DNA of 64,000 nt. It comes from Rhizobium leguminosarum. GTDB lineage: Bacteria > Pseudomonadota > Alphaproteobacteria > Rhizobiales > Rhizobiaceae. The notes under the pieces were generated by a model. That model saw nothing but the letters and a program-made list of their open reading frames with translations, had not been told where the DNA came from and did no database searches. The translations under genes and the position numbers were made by a program. Numbering within the stretch: the stretch's first letter is position 1; each line of letters opens with the position of its first letter. The stretch covers positions 62,001 through 126,000 of the forward strand of contig NZ_JAGIOR010000001.1 of NCBI RefSeq assembly GCF_017876795.1. The letters are read 5' to 3'. Below are positions 47,199 through 56,370 of the stretch, piece by piece.

Positions 47199-47874
47199 GC
47201 ACGCAATCAGCAGGACCAATCTCGCCGATGAGGCAATCGAGGCGATCCGCAGCGACATTCTCGGCAAACGCTGGGCGGTCGGCGAGAAATTACCCAACGA
47301 AGCCTCGCTGTCGGCCATGCTCTCGGTCAGCCGCGGCACGGTGCGCGAAGCGGTGCGGGTGCTGGTTTCCCAAGGCTATCTCGAAACCCGCCAGGGTTCC
47401 GGTACCTATGTGCGCGCGACCAGCGATGCCGGCCGGCCGTTGACGATGGCGCGGCGCGCCAGCCTGCGCGACCAGTTCGAGGCGCGCCTGGCGCTCGACG
47501 TCGAGGCCGCCCGGCTGACGGCAGTGCGCAAGAGACCGGAGACGGTTGCCGAGCTTCGCCGGCTACTTGCTGAACGCGGCAGTTACGACGGCGGCGATCA
47601 GGCCGCCTTCATCGAACGCGACCTTGCCTTCCACAAGGCCGTCATCGCCGCTTCCGGCAACCGGGCGATGATCGAGATCTACGATTTCTTCTCGGCTTCG
47701 ATCGCCGATACCATCGCGGCCACACTCGGCAGGGATATTCCCGAACCGGATATGCAGGCGCATGCCGATATCGTCGACGCCATCGAAACCGGCGATCCCG
47801 ACCAAGCAGACGCGGCGGTGCGCCGCTTCATGGCACCGGTTCTTGCCGCCCTCGACCGAATGATCCTGTCATGA
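47185..47874 (+). CDS. GntR-family (FadR subfamily) transcriptional regulator
   Basis: A 229-residue regulator with an N-terminal winged helix (LPNEASLSAMLSVSRGTVRE, AVRVLVSQGYLETRQGSGTY) and a C-terminal FCD domain of about 130 residues holding AFIERDLAFHKAVIAASGN. Such proteins bind small carboxylate effectors. ATG 47185 lies within a 47-bp palindrome; ATG 47197 is an alternative. It overlaps the next MFS gene by four bases, so it probably controls that transporter and itself. Confidence 0.9.
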   Translation: MSSEMHAISRTNLADEAIEAIRSDILGKRWAVGEKLPNEASLSAMLSVSRGTVREAVRVLVSQGYLETRQGSGTYVRATSDAGRPLTMARRASLRDQFEARLALDVEAARLTAVRKRPETVAELRRLLAERGSYDGGDQAAFIERDLAFHKAVIAASGNRAMIEIYDFFSASIADTIAATLGRDIPEPDMQAHADIVDAIETGDPDQADAAVRRFMAPVLAALDRMILS

Positions 47875-49163
47875 CCACACCGTCCACCAATGCCATCACC
47901 GAGCTTGACGCGGCCGACGAACTGCTCGTAGACGCCGAGGCCGGCAGCCTGCCACCGCCGCAGGCAACAGCGGTGCGCGGAGCCGCAGATCGTTTCCTGC
48001 TTGGCGCCAGCCTGGTGCTGATCGCCTTCAACCTGCGCCCGGTCTTTTCGAGCGCCTCGGCGCTCTTGCCGGAAATCCGCGCGGAGCTTGGCCTCAGCGC
48101 GCTTGGCGCCAGCCTGCTGACAACGCTTCCGGTCGTCTGCCTCGGCGCCTTTTCGCGGCTGGCGCCGCGTCTTGCCCAGCGCCTCGGCACGGAACGCACG
48201 CTGCTCGGCGTTATCCTGTTTCTGGCCCTCGGCACCGGTTTGCGCGGACTTTCCTCGGTGCCGCTGCTCTTCATCGGCACCGCCCTTGCCGGCGCCTGCA
48301 TTGCCGTCGGCAACGTGCTGCTGCCGGGGCTGGTGAAACGGGATTTCGCCGGACGCGCCGCGCTGATGACCGGCTTCTACACGATGGCGCTCTGCGCCGG
48401 TGCGGCCAGTGCGGCCGGGCTGACACTGCCGATCGAACACGCGCTCGGCGGCTCTCTCGACGGCGCGCTCGCCGCCTGGGCTCTGCCGGCGCTCGCCGTC
48501 AGCCTGCTCTGGCTGCCGCAGGTTCTGCGCAGCGGCAGGCAGGCTAGGCGAAACGGATTTCATGTCAAAGGCCTGTGGCGCGACCGGCTGGCCTGGCAGG
48601 TGACGCTGTTCATGGGACTGCAATCGGCGCTTGCCTATTGCGTCTTCGGCTGGCTGGTTCCGATCCTGCGCGAACGCGGCCTCGACGGCGTCACCGCCGG
48701 GGCGATCGTTTCACTGTCGGTGATGGTACAGGCGACATCCTGTCTGATCGTGCCGCATATCGCCGTGCGCGGCAAAGACCAGCGGCTGATCAATGCGAGC
48801 CTTTGCGGCGTCGCCGTCACTGCCCTGCTCGGCCTGCTGTTTGCGCCGCTGTCGACGGTCTGGCTGTGGGCGGTGCTGCAAGGCATCGGCCAGGGCGGGC
48901 TGATCGCGGCGGCGATGACGACGATCGTGCTGCGCTCGCGCGATCCCGATGTCGCCGCCCATCTTTCCGGCATGGCGCAATGCGTCGGTTACCTGCTTGC
49001 CGCCATCGGCCCGCTCATCGTCGGGCTCATCCGCGACTGGACCGGCAGCTTTTCCTGGTGCGCCGCCCTCTTCGTCGCGCTCGGGCTCGGAGCCGCGATC
49101 AACGGCTGGAAGGCCGGCCGGTCGGTCGAGATCAACGTCCATGCGGTGGAGAAGGCCAGCTGA
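47871..49163 (+). CDS. MFS transporter, CynX/NimT (cyanate) type
   Basis: A 430-residue, 12-helix MFS protein with an N-terminal cytoplasmic tail of about 40 residues. LIAFNLRPVFSSASALLPEI matches the CynX/NimT cyanate and nitroimidazole transporter branch. Its ATG overlaps the GntR stop by four bases. Substrate is unknown; the regulator's FCD domain hints at an organic acid or related anion. Confidence 0.88.
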   Translation: MTTPSTNAITELDAADELLVDAEAGSLPPPQATAVRGAADRFLLGASLVLIAFNLRPVFSSASALLPEIRAELGLSALGASLLTTLPVVCLGAFSRLAPRLAQRLGTERTLLGVILFLALGTGLRGLSSVPLLFIGTALAGACIAVGNVLLPGLVKRDFAGRAALMTGFYTMALCAGAASAAGLTLPIEHALGGSLDGALAAWALPALAVSLLWLPQVLRSGRQARRNGFHVKGLWRDRLAWQVTLFMGLQSALAYCVFGWLVPILRERGLDGVTAGAIVSLSVMVQATSCLIVPHIAVRGKDQRLINASLCGVAVTALLGLLFAPLSTVWLWAVLQGIGQGGLIAAAMTTIVLRSRDPDVAAHLSGMAQCVGYLLAAIGPLIVGLIRDWTGSFSWCAALFVALGLGAAINGWKAGRSVEINVHAVEKAS

Positions 49164-49258
49164 GCCCTCACCGGCCCATCACCATCTCTTGATGCCGGTC
49201 GCCGGCGGCGGATGTTACGCTATCTCAGCCCGCATTACCCACCGCCGGAGAAGACATC

Positions 49259-50788
49259 TTGCGCCTACGAACCCTGTTTCTGCTTGCCGCGCTTGCGGCG
49301 TCGCTGGCCCCTGGCCTTTCCCCCGCGCAGGAAAACGGCGAAGGCCGGGCGAATGTCGAAAGCGGTGCGCGCGACGGCGTGCTGAAGTTGCTGCCGGCCG
49401 ATTCCGTCACGCAGCACGAACTGACGATCGGCGGCCGGAAGATTGCCTATACCGCAACCGCCGGCACGCTGGATCTCTTCGGCCAGGACGGCGCGCAGAT
49501 CGGCGCGATCTTCTACACCGCCTATGTTGCGAAAGACGGAGGGCCGGACCGGCCGTTGACCTTTGCCTTCAACGGCGGGCCGGGTGCGGCGTCCGGCTTC
49601 CTGCATCTCGGGCTGGTCGGCCCTGAGGTGCTCGACTTCGGGCCCCAGGCCCGTGACGGCGCCCATGCGAAACTGGTCGACAACCCGCAAAGCTGGCTGG
49701 ATTTCACCGATCTCGTGCTGATCGACCCGATCGGCACCGGCTGGAGCCGGACGGCAAGGTCCGACGACGCCTCCAACTATTACAACGTCAACTCAGACGC
49801 CCAGAGCATCGCCAAGGCGATCGCGCTCTATGTCGCGCACAACAACCGTTCCAACGCGCCAAAATATCTTCTCGGCGAAAGTTACGGCGGCTTCCGCGCT
49901 GCCAAGGTCGCTTCCACGCTGCAGGAAAGCCAGGGCATCATCGTCGCCGGCGTGGTGATGCTTTCGCCCTTGCTTGAGGGACAGTTGATGTTCAATGCCG
50001 ACCAGTTCGCGCTCGGTGCAGCACTTGAGCTGCCGTCGCTGGCGGCGGCCGAACTCGACCGGCACAACGCCTTTAACGAAGAGAAGCAGCGCGAGGCCGA
50101 AGCCTTCGCGCTCGGAGACTATCTGACGACGCTCGCCGGGCCGCCGCCGACGGGCGCCGAGGCCGCGACCTTCTATCGCAGGATCGCCGGGCTGACGGGT
50201 ATCCCCGAGGATATCGTCACCCGCAACCGCGGCTTCCTTGGCAATTCCTTCGTCAAACACTCCGCCGGCAGCGGCGAAGTGATGAGCCCCTACGACGCCG
50301 CCTTTGCCACCCCCGATCCCTATCCGGAATCGGATTACGACCGGGGAGACGACGCCATCCTCGACGGCTTCGCCCGCGCCTATGGCGGCGCCTTTGCCGA
50401 TTACGCCCGCAACACGCTCGGCTTCAAAACCGAGATGACCTATTCTCTGCTCGACGGTGATATCAGCCGGCGCTGGGAATGGGGCGGCGGGCGCGGCGGC
50501 GGATCGCGCCTCCAGGCGAGTGCCACCGACGAGATCCGGCAGTTGCTCGCCTCGAATCCGGCATTTCATCTGCTAATCGCGCATGGCTACAGCGATCTGG
50601 TGACGCCTTACGGCGTCAGCCGCTATGTGGTCGACCATCTGCCGCCGTCGCTCACCGGCGGTCGCGTCGGGCTGAAACTTTATCGCGGCGGGCATATGTT
50701 CTATACGAATGCCGATCAGCGGGCCGCCTTCACGGCGGATGCCAAGGCCTTCTACGCCACACGCCCGGCCGCGCAGCCGGCGGATTGA
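49259..50788 (+). CDS. Secreted serine carboxypeptidase, peptidase S10 family
   Basis: A 509-residue protein with a signal peptide (LRTLFLLAALAASLAPGLSP). The catalytic triad is visible: Ser in LLGESYGGFRA, Asp in AHGYSDLVTPYG and His in YRGGHMFYTN; the oxyanion-hole region is FAFNGGPGAASGFLHLG. It is probably periplasmic or secreted and cleaves C-terminal residues from peptides. It starts at TTG 49259 with GGAGAA upstream. It is followed by a GFA-family gene. Confidence 0.9.
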   Translation: MRLRTLFLLAALAASLAPGLSPAQENGEGRANVESGARDGVLKLLPADSVTQHELTIGGRKIAYTATAGTLDLFGQDGAQIGAIFYTAYVAKDGGPDRPLTFAFNGGPGAASGFLHLGLVGPEVLDFGPQARDGAHAKLVDNPQSWLDFTDLVLIDPIGTGWSRTARSDDASNYYNVNSDAQSIAKAIALYVAHNNRSNAPKYLLGESYGGFRAAKVASTLQESQGIIVAGVVMLSPLLEGQLMFNADQFALGAALELPSLAAAELDRHNAFNEEKQREAEAFALGDYLTTLAGPPPTGAEAATFYRRIAGLTGIPEDIVTRNRGFLGNSFVKHSAGSGEVMSPYDAAFATPDPYPESDYDRGDDAILDGFARAYGGAFADYARNTLGFKTEMTYSLLDGDISRRWEWGGGRGGGSRLQASATDEIRQLLASNPAFHLLIAHGYSDLVTPYGVSRYVVDHLPPSLTGGRVGLKLYRGGHMFYTNADQRAAFTADAKAFYATRPAAQPAD

Positions 50789-50798
50789 GGACGTGCCG

Positions 50799-51212
50799 AT
50801 GCATATCACCGGGGGATGCCATTGCGGAGCGATCCGCTATCAGGCGGAGATCGATCCGGAGCGGGTCTCGATCTGCCATTGTACCGATTGCCAGCGACTG
50901 ACGGGCTCCGCCTATCGCATCACTGCACCGGCGCGGCCGCAAAGCTTCACACTCACATCAGGCGAACCGCGCGGCTATACGAAATATGGCGACAGCGGCG
51001 GCCTCAGCCGGCAATTCTTCTGCCCGAATTGCGGCTCGCCGCTCTACCGCACCGATGGCGACGGCGGCGCGATCGGCATCCGCGTCGGCGGCATCGACCA
51101 GCGGCGAGACCTCACGCCGAGGAAACAGATATGGTGCCGGTCGGCCTTGCCGGGGGTGGAGAATATCGAGCCGCTGCCACGGTTCGATCGCGAGGACCAA
51201 CGCGGCACTTGA
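50799..51212 (+). CDS. GFA (glutathione-dependent formaldehyde-activating enzyme-like) protein
   Basis: A 137-residue zinc protein with the GFA cysteines in GGCHCGAIRY, ICHCTDCQRLTG and FFCPNCGSPLYR. Members resemble Gfa, which helps form S-hydroxymethylglutathione, but most have unknown roles. It starts 10 bases after the peptidase stop. The next 270 bases (to 51481) hold no gene and are clearly lower in GC than their surroundings. Confidence 0.9.
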   Translation: MHITGGCHCGAIRYQAEIDPERVSICHCTDCQRLTGSAYRITAPARPQSFTLTSGEPRGYTKYGDSGGLSRQFFCPNCGSPLYRTDGDGGAIGIRVGGIDQRRDLTPRKQIWCRSALPGVENIEPLPRFDREDQRGT

Positions 51213-51481
51213 CCGGAAACCCGGCCCGAGTTTTCGATTATCCGCGACGCCACAGGTTTGCCGCGCGCACCCACTGACGTGTGAGTGTCTGTATTCGTCC
51301 GGGAAGGAACAGAAGCGCGCAGTGCGTCCCAAAATAACTCCACTTTGTAGCTCGAACTCGCTAAGTGCAACCTAGATGAATTTATAGTATAGAAAGCTTG
51401 TGGAGAAGCTCTCTCGGGGGATGCGAGCAATTGCCATAGTCTTAGATAGCCTTTTTCTGGATTTTACCAACTTACTCTTGC

Positions 51482-52069
51482 ATGACTCGGATAGTAAACT
51501 TGCAGTTCACCGGCAACCTGATCAACAAGGCCAACCCGTTCAGCCTGACGAGCAATGGCGAAGGCTCGTCCGGTGACTCCACCTTCACCGTCGGCGGTCA
51601 CGAGATGGTGAGCAACAATAATGAAACCTGGGCGTCTGCGACGCAGGGTACCAACGGCGTCGCCGGCGACACCATCCAGAAAGACGAACTGCTCACCTTG
51701 CGGTTCTTCAACAGCAATGTCGGCATCACCACTGAGGCCACCACCTCGACGGCGACCGCCAGCGCAATGGCCATCAAGTTCGACGGCATCGGCAATAGCG
51801 AAGACTTGATGCTGATCCTCAACCTGATCGACAAGAACGGCGCCGACAACATTGCCGGCAACGGGGACGACAATGCCACGATCACGCGCGCCATGTATGT
51901 ATCAAACGCCGACATCTATAAGGTGGGCCAGGTGCCGGCCCTCTACAGCAGCGACCACGGCGATGCAGCATATCCTCGTCGACGTCGCGTAACACTTGAC
52001 CAGCGGGGGCAGCGAAAGCTGCCCCCGTACTGCCTTCGCATGACGTGTCATCTCGAGTATCAGAGATAG
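51482..52069 (+). CDS. Remnant of a large type I-secreted repeat protein, C-terminal part
   Basis: The 195-residue frame is rich in Asn, Asp, Thr and Ser (SLTSNGEGSSGDSTFTVGGH, then NGADNIAGNGDDNAT), like the C-terminal end of RTX or VCBS-type substrates of type I secretion. It has no good RBS, and the frame just upstream runs into a stop at 51443, so the bulk of the gene is missing. After GDAAY the residues become Arg-rich and unlike the rest; dropping one base there gives LVDVA and a TAA at 51990, just before a strong hairpin. It is probably a truncated, frameshifted substrate of the adjacent transporter. Confidence 0.5.
   Translation: MTRIVNLQFTGNLINKANPFSLTSNGEGSSGDSTFTVGGHEMVSNNNETWASATQGTNGVAGDTIQKDELLTLRFFNSNVGITTEATTSTATASAMAIKFDGIGNSEDLMLILNLIDKNGADNIAGNGDDNATITRAMYVSNADIYKVGQVPALYSSDHGDAAYPRRRRVTLDQRGQRKLPPYCLRMTCHLEYQR
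52004..52027 (+). terminator. 10-bp GAAA-tetraloop hairpin before the type I secretion ABC gene
   Basis: CGGGGGCAGC (52004-52013) and GCTGCCCCCG (52018-52027) form a perfect stem with a GAAA loop. No T-run follows. In type I secretion loci such hairpins between substrate and transporter genes reduce transporter expression or protect the substrate mRNA 3' end. Confidence 0.65.
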
Positions 52070-52074
52070 AAAAG

Positions 52075-53820
52075 ATGAAGACCAATCAACAGCCCCCAGC
52101 TCTACAGGTGGTGATGAAAGAAGCCAGACGCGCCATCCGGCCGCTTATCTGGTTCAGCGGCGGCATCAACGTTTTGATGCTGACCGGAGCGTTTTACATG
52201 CTCCAAGTCTACCACCGAGTCTTGTCCAGCCACAGCCTGGAGACGCTGGCGATGCTGTCGCTGATGGCCGCAGGCGCACTGGCGACAATGGCGGGGCTGG
52301 AGGTGGTGCGCGGGCGCCTGCTGGCAACCGTCGGATCGTGGATGAATGCGCGCCTTGCACCCGTTCTGCTCACAGCATCGGTCGAATATGCCGCCTCGGC
52401 ACCTGGGCAGGTCAATGCTCGTCCGCTGCGCGACCTTGATCAAGTGCGGAATTTCTTCACGAGCCCGAGCATCTACCCGATCCTCGATGCGCCTTGGGCA
52501 CCGCTGTTTTTCGCGGCGATATTCTTCATGCACCCCTGGCTGGGCTGGCTGGCGCTCTCCGGCGGGGCCTTCTTATTTGCGCTCGCTTTGCTCAACGAAT
52601 GGCTTACCCGCAAGCCGTTGACTGAGGCTGCAAGTGCACAGTCGCGGGCCTATATCCAGGCTGAGGCAGCGATCCGCAACGCCGAGGTCGTCCAGGCAAT
52701 GGGGATGCTAAATCCTTTGCTGAAGGGCTGGAAGGCGCAACAAGACGAGGCCAACAAAGGACAAGTTCGTGCTGCTAATCGTGGCGGCGTCATCGCCGCC
52801 ATCGCCCGTTGTCACCGGCAGGCCCTGCAAATGGGCATATTGGGCCTTGGGGCTTATCTCGTCCTGAGGAACGAGGCCTCACCGGGGATCATGATCTCCG
52901 CCTCAATTCTGATGGGTCGCGCATTGTCGCCTGTCGAGCAGGCGATCGGCACGTGGAAGGCGACGGTCGGCGCGCGCGCCGCCTACCGACGTCTCACCGC
53001 CGTCGCCGGCCAGCACCCCGAGGCCACTCCGGTTCTGGTGCTCCCGCGACCGACAGGCCGGTTTGAGGCCGATAACATCGTGCTTGCCCGCCAGGGCGGT
53101 GAGCACATCCTGAAAGGGATCAGCTTCCATCTCCAGCCGGGCGAATCCATGGCTTTGATCGGCCAGAGCGCGGCCGGCAAGACGAGCCTGGCACGCATAC
53201 TGGCCGGCGCCTGGCGCCCATCCGGCGGACGGGCTTTGCTCGATGGCATGGATGTCGTCCAATGGGCCGCGGAGGACCGCGGCCATTATGTCGGTTACCT
53301 CCCGCAGGACATCGAACTCTTCGCCGGTACCGTTGCCGAAAACATCTGCCGCTTCGCCACGCTCAACCCGGTGGTCTTCGACAAGGTAGTCCATGCCGCG
53401 CAGTTGGCGGGCGTTCACGAACTGATCAAAGGATTGCCGAAGGGTTACCTCACCGAGATCGGCGAATCCGGCGCGGTCCTGTCCGGCGGGCAGCGCCAAC
53501 GCATCGGCCTGGCGCGGGCGCTCTACGGCGACCCACCGCTCATCATCCTGGACGAGCCCAACTCGAATCTCGACCGAGAAGGTGAGGAAGCCTTGATCGC
53601 AGCGCTCGGCACGGTCAAGGCGGCGGGCACGACCGTCATCCTGATCGCGCACCGACCGAACATCATGGAAACCGTCGATAAAATATTGGTCCTGAACCGG
53701 GGCCAGCAAGACCTCTTCGGTCCACGTGACTATGTCTTCAACGAGCTCGCCGCGCGCGTCCGCAAGGTCGCGCAGATGCCCACGATCGTGGCGAATAACA
53801 AGGAAACGAAACAGCCATGA
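52075..53820 (+). CDS. Type I secretion ABC transporter, PrtD/PrsD family
   Basis: A 581-residue ABC exporter with an N-terminal membrane domain (about six helices, starting near FSGGINVLMLTGAFYMLQVY) and a C-terminal ATPase: Walker A GQSAAGKTSL, signature LSGGQRQRIGLARAL, Walker B LIILDEPNSNLD and the His loop IAHRPN. It forms the inner-membrane part of a type I system with the following HlyD-like gene. It is not accompanied by an outer-membrane TolC here. Confidence 0.93.
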   Translation: MKTNQQPPALQVVMKEARRAIRPLIWFSGGINVLMLTGAFYMLQVYHRVLSSHSLETLAMLSLMAAGALATMAGLEVVRGRLLATVGSWMNARLAPVLLTASVEYAASAPGQVNARPLRDLDQVRNFFTSPSIYPILDAPWAPLFFAAIFFMHPWLGWLALSGGAFLFALALLNEWLTRKPLTEAASAQSRAYIQAEAAIRNAEVVQAMGMLNPLLKGWKAQQDEANKGQVRAANRGGVIAAIARCHRQALQMGILGLGAYLVLRNEASPGIMISASILMGRALSPVEQAIGTWKATVGARAAYRRLTAVAGQHPEATPVLVLPRPTGRFEADNIVLARQGGEHILKGISFHLQPGESMALIGQSAAGKTSLARILAGAWRPSGGRALLDGMDVVQWAAEDRGHYVGYLPQDIELFAGTVAENICRFATLNPVVFDKVVHAAQLAGVHELIKGLPKGYLTEIGESGAVLSGGQRQRIGLARALYGDPPLIILDEPNSNLDREGEEALIAALGTVKAAGTTVILIAHRPNIMETVDKILVLNRGQQDLFGPRDYVFNELAARVRKVAQMPTIVANNKETKQP

Positions 53821-55151
53821 CGGATATGAAGGTCGTTCCGTTACCCGTTTCGCCGCCCGCCCCACCGCCGCCGCTACGCCTCACAGGCGTGACTTTCGCC
53901 GGCTTCGCGATCATGTTCCTGTTTTTCGGCATGGCCGGAGGCTGGGCGACGCTTGCACCACTGGACAGCGCCGCGGTAGCGCCCGGCATCATCAAGGTGG
54001 CCGGCGACCGCAAGCTCATCCAACACCTCGAGGGTGGCATCATTGCGGAATTGAACGCCGCCAACGGTGATATCGTCAAGGCGGGCAAGGTTCTCATCCA
54101 ACTCGACAATACCCAGGCAAAAGCGAAGCTCAATCTGGTCCAGAACCGGATAGCGACGCGTGAGGCGCTGGCCGCTCGCCTGAGGGCCGAGCGTGACGGC
54201 AAGGTCGAGGTCGAGTTTGATCCGGATCTGCTCGCAAACCCGACCATCTCAGCCAAGGATGCGGTTGCCTCGCAGCGCGACGTGTTTTCGGCAAAGCACC
54301 ACAACCTGCAGGACGAGCGGGAAATTCTCGGCCAGCGCCGTCACCAGACCGAGGAAGAGATAACGGGACTGGAGGAACTCATCGTCACCGAGGACAAGCA
54401 GATCGAGGTGTTCGAGGGTGAAACCAAGGACCTTGAAAGTCTTCTCAAGCGTGGTCTGGTCACCAGAGAGCGCGGCCTGCTGCTCAGCCGGCAACAGCGC
54501 GAGGTCGAGGGAGAGCGCGCCACCAATGTCGCGGCCATCGCTCGCGCCAGAAGCGCCATGGCCGAGATCGACATGCAAATCCTGAACCTCAGCACGTTGC
54601 GGCTGAACGACGCCGTCGACGAGTTGAGCAAGGTCGAGGCCGAGTTGTTCGATCTCAGACAGGAGGAGCGTTCCGCCAAGGACGTGCTTGCCCGCACCAA
54701 TGTCGTCGCACCGGTTGACGGCATCGTCATGGATCTGAAGGTCCATACCGCGGGCGGCGTCGTCAAACCCGGCGAGACGTTGATGACGGTCGTGCCGCTC
54801 GGACAGCAGCTCGTGGTCGAGGCCATGGTCAGACCTGAAGATGTCGAGACGATCGCCCCCGGACAGCGCGCGCGCGTCAGCTTCCCGGCGTTTGCCCGCT
54901 ACAACCTGCCGCCCCTCGACGGCGTCGTGGAGATCGTGTCGGCTGACCGAATGGTGGAGGAGCGCAGCGGGGCACCTTATTTCGCCGCCACCGTGCTGAT
55001 CGACAAGAGCGAACTCGCCAAGCTGGAGGACCGCAAGCTGTTGCCCGGCATGTCGAGCGAGGCGATGATCCGGACGGGCGCCCGCACCGTGCTTTCCTAT
55101 CTGGCCGAGCCGATCACGCAAAATTTCCGCCGGGCGATGCGGGAGAAATAG
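53817..55151 (+). CDS. Type I secretion membrane fusion protein, HlyD/PrtE family
   Basis: A 444-residue periplasmic adaptor with one N-terminal membrane helix (VTFAGFAIMFLFFGMAGGWA), the HlyD biotinyl-lipoyl segment (KLIQHLEGGIIAELNAANGD), a long coiled coil (about residues 90-290) and the closing barrel region TNVVAPVDGIVMDLKVHTAG. It overlaps the ABC gene by four bases and completes the inner-membrane half of a type I exporter. Confidence 0.93.
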   Translation: MTDMKVVPLPVSPPAPPPPLRLTGVTFAGFAIMFLFFGMAGGWATLAPLDSAAVAPGIIKVAGDRKLIQHLEGGIIAELNAANGDIVKAGKVLIQLDNTQAKAKLNLVQNRIATREALAARLRAERDGKVEVEFDPDLLANPTISAKDAVASQRDVFSAKHHNLQDEREILGQRRHQTEEEITGLEELIVTEDKQIEVFEGETKDLESLLKRGLVTRERGLLLSRQQREVEGERATNVAAIARARSAMAEIDMQILNLSTLRLNDAVDELSKVEAELFDLRQEERSAKDVLARTNVVAPVDGIVMDLKVHTAGGVVKPGETLMTVVPLGQQLVVEAMVRPEDVETIAPGQRARVSFPAFARYNLPPLDGVVEIVSADRMVEERSGAPYFAATVLIDKSELAKLEDRKLLPGMSSEAMIRTGARTVLSYLAEPITQNFRRAMREK

Positions 55152-55202
55152 TCACAGGCCGCCCAACGGCTTCTTCTTGATCCGGCTGGCAGGAGCGTCG
55201 TC

Positions 55203-55335
55203 CTAAAGCGCGTCGCGATCTTTCAGATTCGCTCCTCGCGCTTCAAGTCTTTGTTTTTACGCATGTCGCTGCGGCAAAAGCGCTTCGCGCTTTGCCTGGG
55301 AAAACCGCTGCACACTTTTGCGCGAAATGCTTTAG
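55203..55335. repeat. Dispersed rhizobial palindromic element, copy 3, with inverted ends
   Basis: The 133-bp element begins CTAAAGCGCGTCGCG and ends CGCGAAATGCTTTAG; the two ends are inverted repeats matching at 12 of 15 positions. It contains the core AACCGCTGCACACTTTTGCG and an inner GCAAAAGCGC/GCGCTTTGC stem. Its right end supplies the stop codon of the adjacent Lrp gene. It looks like a MITE-like element without coding capacity. Confidence 0.65.
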
Positions 55336-55859
55336 TCCGGCAGCGGCATATCCGGCCAGTTGTCGGTGACGCCGGCCTGGACAGGACGCTCGAGATAGGT
55401 GGAGAGCGCGATATAGCTGCGGGTGCAGGTGACGCCGGGAACGGAATGGACTTGCGCCAAAAACGCCTCCAACGCCTGCGGGCTGGCGGTGCGGACCTTG
55501 AAGACAATGCTGGCGTCGCCCGCAACCGAATGCATCTCCTCGACCTCGGGAAAACGCAGGACCTGCATCAGCCGCTCGCTCTTGCCCCAGCCGGCCGCCT
55601 CCACGTGAACGAAGGCCAGCAGCGGCTTGCCGAGGGCTGCGCCATCCAGCGCCGCATGCACGCCCTTGATGGCGCCGGATTGCCTGAGGCGGCGCACACG
55701 CTCATGCACGGCCGGCGCCGACAGGCCAACCGCTTGGCCGAGCCTCGCATAGCTTTGGCTGCTGTCGGCAGCGAGCGAGGCTAATATTTTTCGGTCAAAA
55801 GCATCCATGGCCGGCTGCTGTGCACGCCGCTGCCGAAGATCGTCTGTATTTTTCTCCAT
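55332..55859 (-). CDS. Lrp/AsnC-family transcriptional regulator
   Basis: A 175-residue regulator with an HTH (LGQAVGLSAPAVHERVRRLR) and a C-terminal RAM domain (VHVEAAGWGKSERLMQVLRF, SVAGDASIVFKVRTASPQAL). ATG 55859 has AGAGGAG upstream and is preferred over 55808, giving a short N-terminal tail. It is divergent from a RidA-family gene across an 82-bp gap with inverted repeats, suggesting local control of amino-acid or enamine metabolism. Confidence 0.9.
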   Translation of the reverse strand: MEKNTDDLRQRRAQQPAMDAFDRKILASLAADSSQSYARLGQAVGLSAPAVHERVRRLRQSGAIKGVHAALDGAALGKPLLAFVHVEAAGWGKSERLMQVLRFPEVEEMHSVAGDASIVFKVRTASPQALEAFLAQVHSVPGVTCTRSYIALSTYLERPVQAGVTDNWPDMPLPD

Positions 55860-55885
55860 TCGGCAAACTCCTCTTTCTGCCGAAT
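55858..55885. promoter_or_regulatory. Inverted repeat around the Lrp gene's ribosome binding site
   Basis: ATTCGGCA (55858-55865) and TGCCGAAT (55878-55885) are perfect inverted copies enclosing the Lrp gene's AGAGGAG. A third half-like ATTCGG lies at 55919, close to the RidA-family start. It is a plausible Lrp autoregulatory operator. Confidence 0.5.
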
Positions 55886-55941
55886 GATAATTGTCGATAC
55901 TGCCATTCTTCAACAGAATATTCGGTGAAGGATAAAGTCCC

Positions 55942-56328
55942 ATGGAGATGATCGAGCATAATCCGACAGTCGGGATCTATCCGACGAGCCCCGATTACAT
56001 TCACGCGCTGGAGGTCAGGCATCCCTCCCGGCTGCTCTTCGTCAGCGGCACGATGGGTCTGGATAAAGAGGGAATGGCGGCGGCCGATCTGGATGGGCAG
56101 TTGGACCTTGTCTGGGCCAATCTGCGCAGCATCCTCGCAGCCGCCGGCATGACGGTGGACAACATCGTGCGGCTGACGAGCTATCTGCGCGACCGCGCCT
56201 TTGTGGAGGCGAACCAGAATGCCCGGGTTCACACCCTTGGCGGCCGCGCCGTGCCGACCACCGCCATCGTTGTGGAAACGCTGCGCGACGATTGGCTCGT
56301 CGAGATCGAGATCGTTGCCGCCGGCTGA
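55942..56328 (+). CDS. RidA/YjgF/Rid-family protein
   Basis: A 128-residue Rid protein with LLFVSGTMGLDKEG, VWANLRSILAAAGMTVDNIV and the C-terminal AVPTTAIVVETLRDDWLVEI. The catalytic Arg of RidA is seen as GGRAVPTT rather than the usual R-SCVxV context, so it may be a non-RidA subfamily. Rid proteins hydrolyse reactive enamines or imines. It is divergent from and probably controlled by the adjacent Lrp gene. Confidence 0.85.
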   Translation: MEMIEHNPTVGIYPTSPDYIHALEVRHPSRLLFVSGTMGLDKEGMAAADLDGQLDLVWANLRSILAAAGMTVDNIVRLTSYLRDRAFVEANQNARVHTLGGRAVPTTAIVVETLRDDWLVEIEIVAAG

Positions 56329-56333
56329 CGGCA

Positions 56334-56365
56334 GTGGCCATCGCATCCCAAGCTGCGATGGCCAC
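56334..56365. terminator. 12-bp hairpin after the RidA-family gene
   Basis: GTGGCCATCGCA (56334-56345) and TGCGATGGCCAC (56354-56365) pair perfectly with an 8-base loop. It lies between the convergent RidA gene and GST remnant. It has no T-run, so termination is likely but not certain. Confidence 0.55.
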
Positions 56366-56370
56366 CGGAT

